Position numbers and translations under genes: made by a program. A stretch of 64,000 bases of DNA from Pyramidobacter sp. C12-8 (GTDB lineage: Bacteria; Synergistota; Synergistia; Synergistales; Dethiosulfovibrionaceae): positions 1 through 64,000 of the forward strand of contig NZ_MUHX01000007.1 of NCBI RefSeq assembly GCF_002007215.1. Reading direction: 5' to 3'. Numbering within the stretch: the stretch's first letter is position 1; each line of letters opens with the position of its first letter. The notes below the pieces were generated by a model. The model did no database searches. It had not been told where the DNA came from and worked only from the letters and a program-made list of their open reading frames with translations. Positions 60,820 to 64,000 of this stretch are shown here, in pieces.

Positions 60820-62010
60820 TCAGCGGCCGTGGCGCGCCAGCCACGTCATGGCGCTGCCGGCGGCCATGGCGGCGCCGCGCCAGAGGATGCTGTCGTCGAT
60901 CTCGAAGCGCGGGCTGTGCTGCGGCGTGGGGCCGTGGGACGAAGGCGTGTACATGAGCAGGAAGGTTCCCGGCCCCTTGAGCAGATAGCCGGCGAAATCC
61001 TCGCCGCCCGTGGTGGGCAGCGGCACGCGCAGGAAGGCTTCGTCGCCGAAGAGTTCGCGCCCGATGGCGACGACTTCTTCGGTCGCCGCCGGATCATTGA
61101 CCAGGTTGGCGGCGCCGCGCGTCCAGACCAGCTCGGCCGTGGCGCCCGACGCCTCGGCGATCAGCTCCGCCATGTTCCTCATGCGCTCTTCGATGCGGCA
61201 GCGCTCCTCCTCGGAAAGGGCGCGGGCCGTACCGTTCATCACGCAGGTGTCGGGGATGATGTTGAAGGCCGCGCCGGGCGTGCGCACCTTGCAGACCGAC
61301 AGGACCATCGGCTTCGTGGCGCTCTGTTCGCGGCTGACGAGGCTCTGCCAGGCGTCGATGACGCGGGCGGCGATCAGCACGGGATCGACGGCCAGCGACG
61401 GGAAGGCGCCGTGACCGCCCTTGCCGGTGATGGTGCACTGCCAGCTGTCGAGGAAGGACATGAACGCGCCGGGATAGAATCCGAACGTGCCCGCCGGCCA
61501 GTCGTGCGGCGCGATGGAACCGGCGTGAAGGCCGACGATGAAATCGGTGTGCGGATTCTCGAGGCAGCCGTCGGCGATCATGGCGTTGGCGCCGTTGCCG
61601 GTCTCCTCGCCGGGCTGGAAGAGGATCTTCACCGTGCCGTTCAGTTCGTCTTTGTGTTTCATCAGCAAGGATGCCGCGCCCAGCGCCATGGCGGCGTGCG
61701 TGTCGTGGCCGCAGGCGTGCATGCAGCCGTTTTTCGAGGCGTAGTCCACCGGCGTCTGTTCCACGACGGGCAGGCCGTCGCAGTCGGCGCGCCAGGTGAA
61801 GCACTTGCCGGGACGCCCTTCGATCAGGGCGACGACGCCGTGACCGCCCACGCCTTTGCGGTACGGCACGCCGAGCGAATCGAGCGCCGCGCAGATGTAG
61901 GCTTCGGTCTGGGGAGTTTCCAGCCCCAGCTCGGGGAACTGGTGCAGCTCGCGCCGCCAGGCGACGATCTGGGAACTGAGCTCTTTCGCTTCGTCAAGGA
62001 TCGTTTTCAT
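60820..62010 (-). CDS. M20D-family amidohydrolase (hippurate/N-acyl-amino-acid hydrolase type), copy 1
   Basis: A cytoplasmic metal-dependent hydrolase of N-acyl-amino acids, 396 residues. The M20D motifs are present: REL HQFPELG near residue 20, the metal site CMHACGHDTHAAMALGAA, FQPGEETGNGA with the catalytic glutamate pair, and TITGKGGHGAFP. I chose ATG 62010 because AAGGAGGG lies at the right distance; the longer frame runs back into the preceding gene. It starts one base after the stop of its paralogue (TGACATG), so translation is coupled. Substrate specificity is unknown. Confidence 0.92.
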   Translation of the reverse strand: MKTILDEAKELSSQIVAWRRELHQFPELGLETPQTEAYICAALDSLGVPYRKGVGGHGVVALIEGRPGKCFTWRADCDGLPVVEQTPVDYASKNGCMHACGHDTHAAMALGAASLLMKHKDELNGTVKILFQPGEETGNGANAMIADGCLENPHTDFIVGLHAGSIAPHDWPAGTFGFYPGAFMSFLDSWQCTITGKGGHGAFPSLAVDPVLIAARVIDAWQSLVSREQSATKPMVLSVCKVRTPGAAFNIIPDTCVMNGTARALSEEERCRIEERMRNMAELIAEASGATAELVWTRGAANLVNDPAATEEVVAIGRELFGDEAFLRVPLPTTGGEDFAGYLLKGPGTFLLMYTPSSHGPTPQHSPRFEIDDSILWRGAAMAAGSAMTWLARHGR

Positions 62011-62011
62011 G

Positions 62012-63205
62012 TCATTCGCCCTCCTTCGCAAGCCACTCGAGCGCCAGCGCCGCGAACAGCGCCGTGCCGCGCCACAGCCAGCGGTCGTCGATGCGGAAAT
62101 GGCAGTTGTGCATGTTGTACGCGGGTCCGTCGGGCGGCGGCACGACGAGGAACGCCATGGCGCCGGGAACATGTTCCGTGTAAAAGGCGAAATCGTCGCC
62201 GGCCAGCATCGGCTCGTTCACGAACAGCGCGTTTTCGTCGCCGAACAGCGCCGCCGCCGTCTTGTGCGCCGCGCCGATCACCCGTTCGTCGTTCAGCAAG
62301 GGCGGAGCGCCGCGCGTGTACTTCACGCCGGCTTTCACGCCCATGCTCTCCGCCGTCAGGCGGGCGATCTCGCCCAGGCGCCGTTCGATCAGGTCGCGCG
62401 TCTGCGGCCACAGCGTGCGCGCCGTGCCCACCAGACGGGCCGTCTCGGGGATGACGTTGGACGTCTCGCCGGCCTCGAACTGGCACACGGAGACGACCGA
62501 GGGGCACATCGGGCAGGCGTTGCGGCTGACGATGGTCTGCACTCCGGTGACGATCCGTCCCGCCGCCACGACGGGATCGCGCGACATCTCGGGGATGGCG
62601 CCGTGGCTGCCCTTGCCCGTCAGGTCGATCTCGAACCTGTCCATGCAGGCCAGCGCCGCGCCCTTGATGAAGTGGAAGGAGCCTGCTTTTTTGCGTTCGC
62701 CCGACCCCATCGACACGTGGATCGCGAACGCCGCGTCGGGGACGGGATCTTCGAGGCAGCCGCCGGCCATCATCGCCTTCGCGCCCGCGCCGATCTCCTC
62801 GGCGGGTTGGAACAGCACCTTGACCGCGCCGTTCAGTTCGCGCCGGCGCGCCAGCAGCAGCTTGACCGCGCCCAGCCCCATGGCGCTGTGGGCGTCGTGC
62901 CCGCAGGCGTGCATGTTTTCGTTGCGCGACGAAAACGATTCGCCCGATTCCTCGCGGATCGGCAGGCCGTCGCAGTCGCAGCGGAACATCAGGCATCCGC
63001 CCGGCCGCGCTCCCCTGACCACGGCGACGACGCCGTGGCCGCCCACGCCGCGGCGGTATTCGGCCCCCATGGCGTCGAGCTGGCGGCACAGGTATTCTTC
63101 CGTCCGCGGCGTTTCCAGCCCGACCTCGGGGAAGGCGTGGAGCTCGCGCCGCCAGCCGCGGATCTGTTCCTGAAGCGCCTGGGCCTCGTTCAAAACAGTG
63201 TCCAT
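62012..63205 (-). CDS. M20D-family amidohydrolase, copy 2
   Basis: A 397-residue paralogue of the downstream gene, with the same motifs: WRRELHAFPEVGLETPRTEEY at the start, NMHACGHDAHSAMGLGAV (metal site), LFQPAEEIGAGA and DLTGKGSHGAIPE. ATG 63205 is chosen with AAGGAGAG upstream. Similar proteins act on N-acyl or aromatic-acyl amino acids (hippurate, IAA-amino acids, aminobenzoyl-glutamate). It lies between a small membrane protein and copy 1 in one transcription unit. Confidence 0.92.
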   Translation of the reverse strand: MDTVLNEAQALQEQIRGWRRELHAFPEVGLETPRTEEYLCRQLDAMGAEYRRGVGGHGVVAVVRGARPGGCLMFRCDCDGLPIREESGESFSSRNENMHACGHDAHSAMGLGAVKLLLARRRELNGAVKVLFQPAEEIGAGAKAMMAGGCLEDPVPDAAFAIHVSMGSGERKKAGSFHFIKGAALACMDRFEIDLTGKGSHGAIPEMSRDPVVAAGRIVTGVQTIVSRNACPMCPSVVSVCQFEAGETSNVIPETARLVGTARTLWPQTRDLIERRLGEIARLTAESMGVKAGVKYTRGAPPLLNDERVIGAAHKTAAALFGDENALFVNEPMLAGDDFAFYTEHVPGAMAFLVVPPPDGPAYNMHNCHFRIDDRWLWRGTALFAALALEWLAKEGE

Positions 63206-63233
63206 TGCGTACTCTCCTTTAGTTTTCATGAAA

Positions 63234-63262
63234 TTCCGCCTGCCCGGGACGGACAGGCGGAA
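63234..63262 (-). terminator. Hairpin between the membrane protein and M20D genes
   Basis: A nine-base stem (TTCCGCCTG/CAGGCGGAA) with an 11-base loop and only a short T-rich end on the minus strand; probably a weak attenuator. Confidence 0.4.
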
Positions 63263-63270
63263 CGGCGAAT

Positions 63271-63954
63271 TTACTTCTTGATGATGCCGGCTTTGTAAAG
63301 CGCCCGCGCCGTGATGATCGTGCCGAACACGGCGCCGAGGATCAGCGTGGCCGGATGCTGCAGCGCCGGCCTGCCGCTGGCGAAGAGCAGCCCGGGGATG
63401 CCGATGCCGGGAACGGCCAGCAGCGGTTCCTTGATGACGCAGGAAACGAACATGGCGCCGAAAACGGCCGGCACGGCGCAGCTCTTGAAGGACGCGACGA
63501 TGCCGGCGGGCAGCGCGGAGAGCACCGAAGCTCCCGCCAGCGCCGCCAGCGTGACGAAGAACAGGTTGACGACCACCGAGCCCGTCAATCCCACGGTGGA
63601 AACGATCAGCGCCTCGGGCGAGCCGCTCTCGGTGCCGACGGCTTCCTGAGCCGCCGCCGAGCAGGGCACGCGCAGGTTGCCGATGTTGCCCGTCAGGAAG
63701 GCGATGTAGATGCCCACTTCGCCGAGCACGGGGAAGTAGGAGATCGGTTCGATGAAGTACACGGCGCCGCAGATCGAGACGATCATCAGCCAGGCCTGGA
63801 ACGCCGCGCCCCAGCCGGGCCACGCGCCGTGGACGAGATAAAGGTACAGGTTCGGGAAGAAGCAGGCCGCGATCACGATCCACAGCGTCGTCACGCCGAT
63901 GCCGCGGGCCGGACGGTTCCACACGCCGCCGAAAGCCGAAAGTTTGTCAGACAT
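63271..63954 (-). CDS. Unrecognised inner-membrane protein upstream of the M20D pair
   Basis: A 227-residue protein that I do not recognise. It has about six hydrophobic segments: residues about 22-41, 50-75, 80-95, 115-145, 160-180 and 205-220, and a conserved-looking loop NIGNLRVPCSAAAQEAVGTESGS in part. There is no signal peptide beyond the first membrane helix. AAAGGGG precedes the ATG. As the first gene seen in a unit with two N-acyl-amino-acid hydrolases, it may be their transporter or part of one. Further genes may lie upstream beyond the window end. Confidence 0.7.
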   Translation of the reverse strand: MSDKLSAFGGVWNRPARGIGVTTLWIVIAACFFPNLYLYLVHGAWPGWGAAFQAWLMIVSICGAVYFIEPISYFPVLGEVGIYIAFLTGNIGNLRVPCSAAAQEAVGTESGSPEALIVSTVGLTGSVVVNLFFVTLAALAGASVLSALPAGIVASFKSCAVPAVFGAMFVSCVIKEPLLAVPGIGIPGLLFASGRPALQHPATLILGAVFGTIITARALYKAGIIKK

Positions 63955-64000
63955 GAGTTTTCCCCTTTCTTCCCGCGATCAAAAAAACGCGGCCACGATC

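Overview
The window reads as chromosomal DNA of a high-GC, diderm, amino-acid-fermenting anaerobe, most likely a Synergistota member (Pyramidobacter/Jonquetella type). This assignment is inference from gene content, not from a database match. Supporting content is a YadA-type trimeric autotransporter and an RND pump (outer membrane present), two Na+/alanine symporters, a TRAP transporter, an N-acyl-D-amino-acid deacylase, isoaspartyl dipeptidase, several M20 and C69 peptidases, a possible GrdX-like fragment, and a formyl-THF ligase/cyclodeaminase/FolD set. There are no sugar pathways, phage genes, insertion sequences, CRISPR arrays, tRNAs or rRNAs that I can see.

Region 1-12.8 kb (+ strand): the tail of a gene that may be SHMT, an unusually AT-rich AGCS symporter, then a tightly packed catabolic cluster: TRAP transporter (dctPQM), D-aminoacylase, second AGCS symporter, YgeY-type M20 hydrolase, a threonine-synthase-like enzyme, a TrpB-like PLP enzyme of unknown substrate, and a GntR/FCD regulator. 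Region 12.9-16.5 kb: fhs, fchA and folD, which interconvert C1-tetrahydrofolates and can yield ATP from formyl-THF. Region 16.5-28.2 kb: a large Sel1-repeat protein, a YjiH-type membrane protein, an MGMT-like repair protein next to dinB (Pol IV), then a CdaR-type regulator divergent from glycerate kinase, a YfcC-family carrier and a C69 dipeptidase gene broken by a one-base frameshift.

Region 28.3-42.5 kb is mostly on the minus strand: RND permease and adaptor, a second Sel1 protein with an unrecognised N-terminal half, a GrdX-like fragment plus RidA (+), isoaspartyl dipeptidase with an NhaC antiporter, a GntR regulator, a MATE exporter and a DUF362 double-ferredoxin protein. Region 42.7-51.4 kb: a large MscS-family channel, YhcH-family protein, HD hydrolase, lytic transglycosylase, thiN, and a TPP riboswitch with a hairpin terminator in front of thiE-thiD. 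Region 51.6-64 kb: two YtcJ-type amidohydrolases flanking an APC permease, behind a perfect consensus promoter; the YadA-like adhesin with 14-residue repeats; tandem TSUP permeases; and two M20D amidohydrolases with an unrecognised membrane protein.

The most notable non-genic signal is a set of parS (ParB-binding) sites: three perfect copies of the 16-mer TGTTCCACGTGGAACA (32844, 56471, 60732) and one 14/16 copy (14638). All are intergenic and lie beside intrinsic terminators, which suggests this window is close to the replication origin. Strong intrinsic terminators separate most transcription units.
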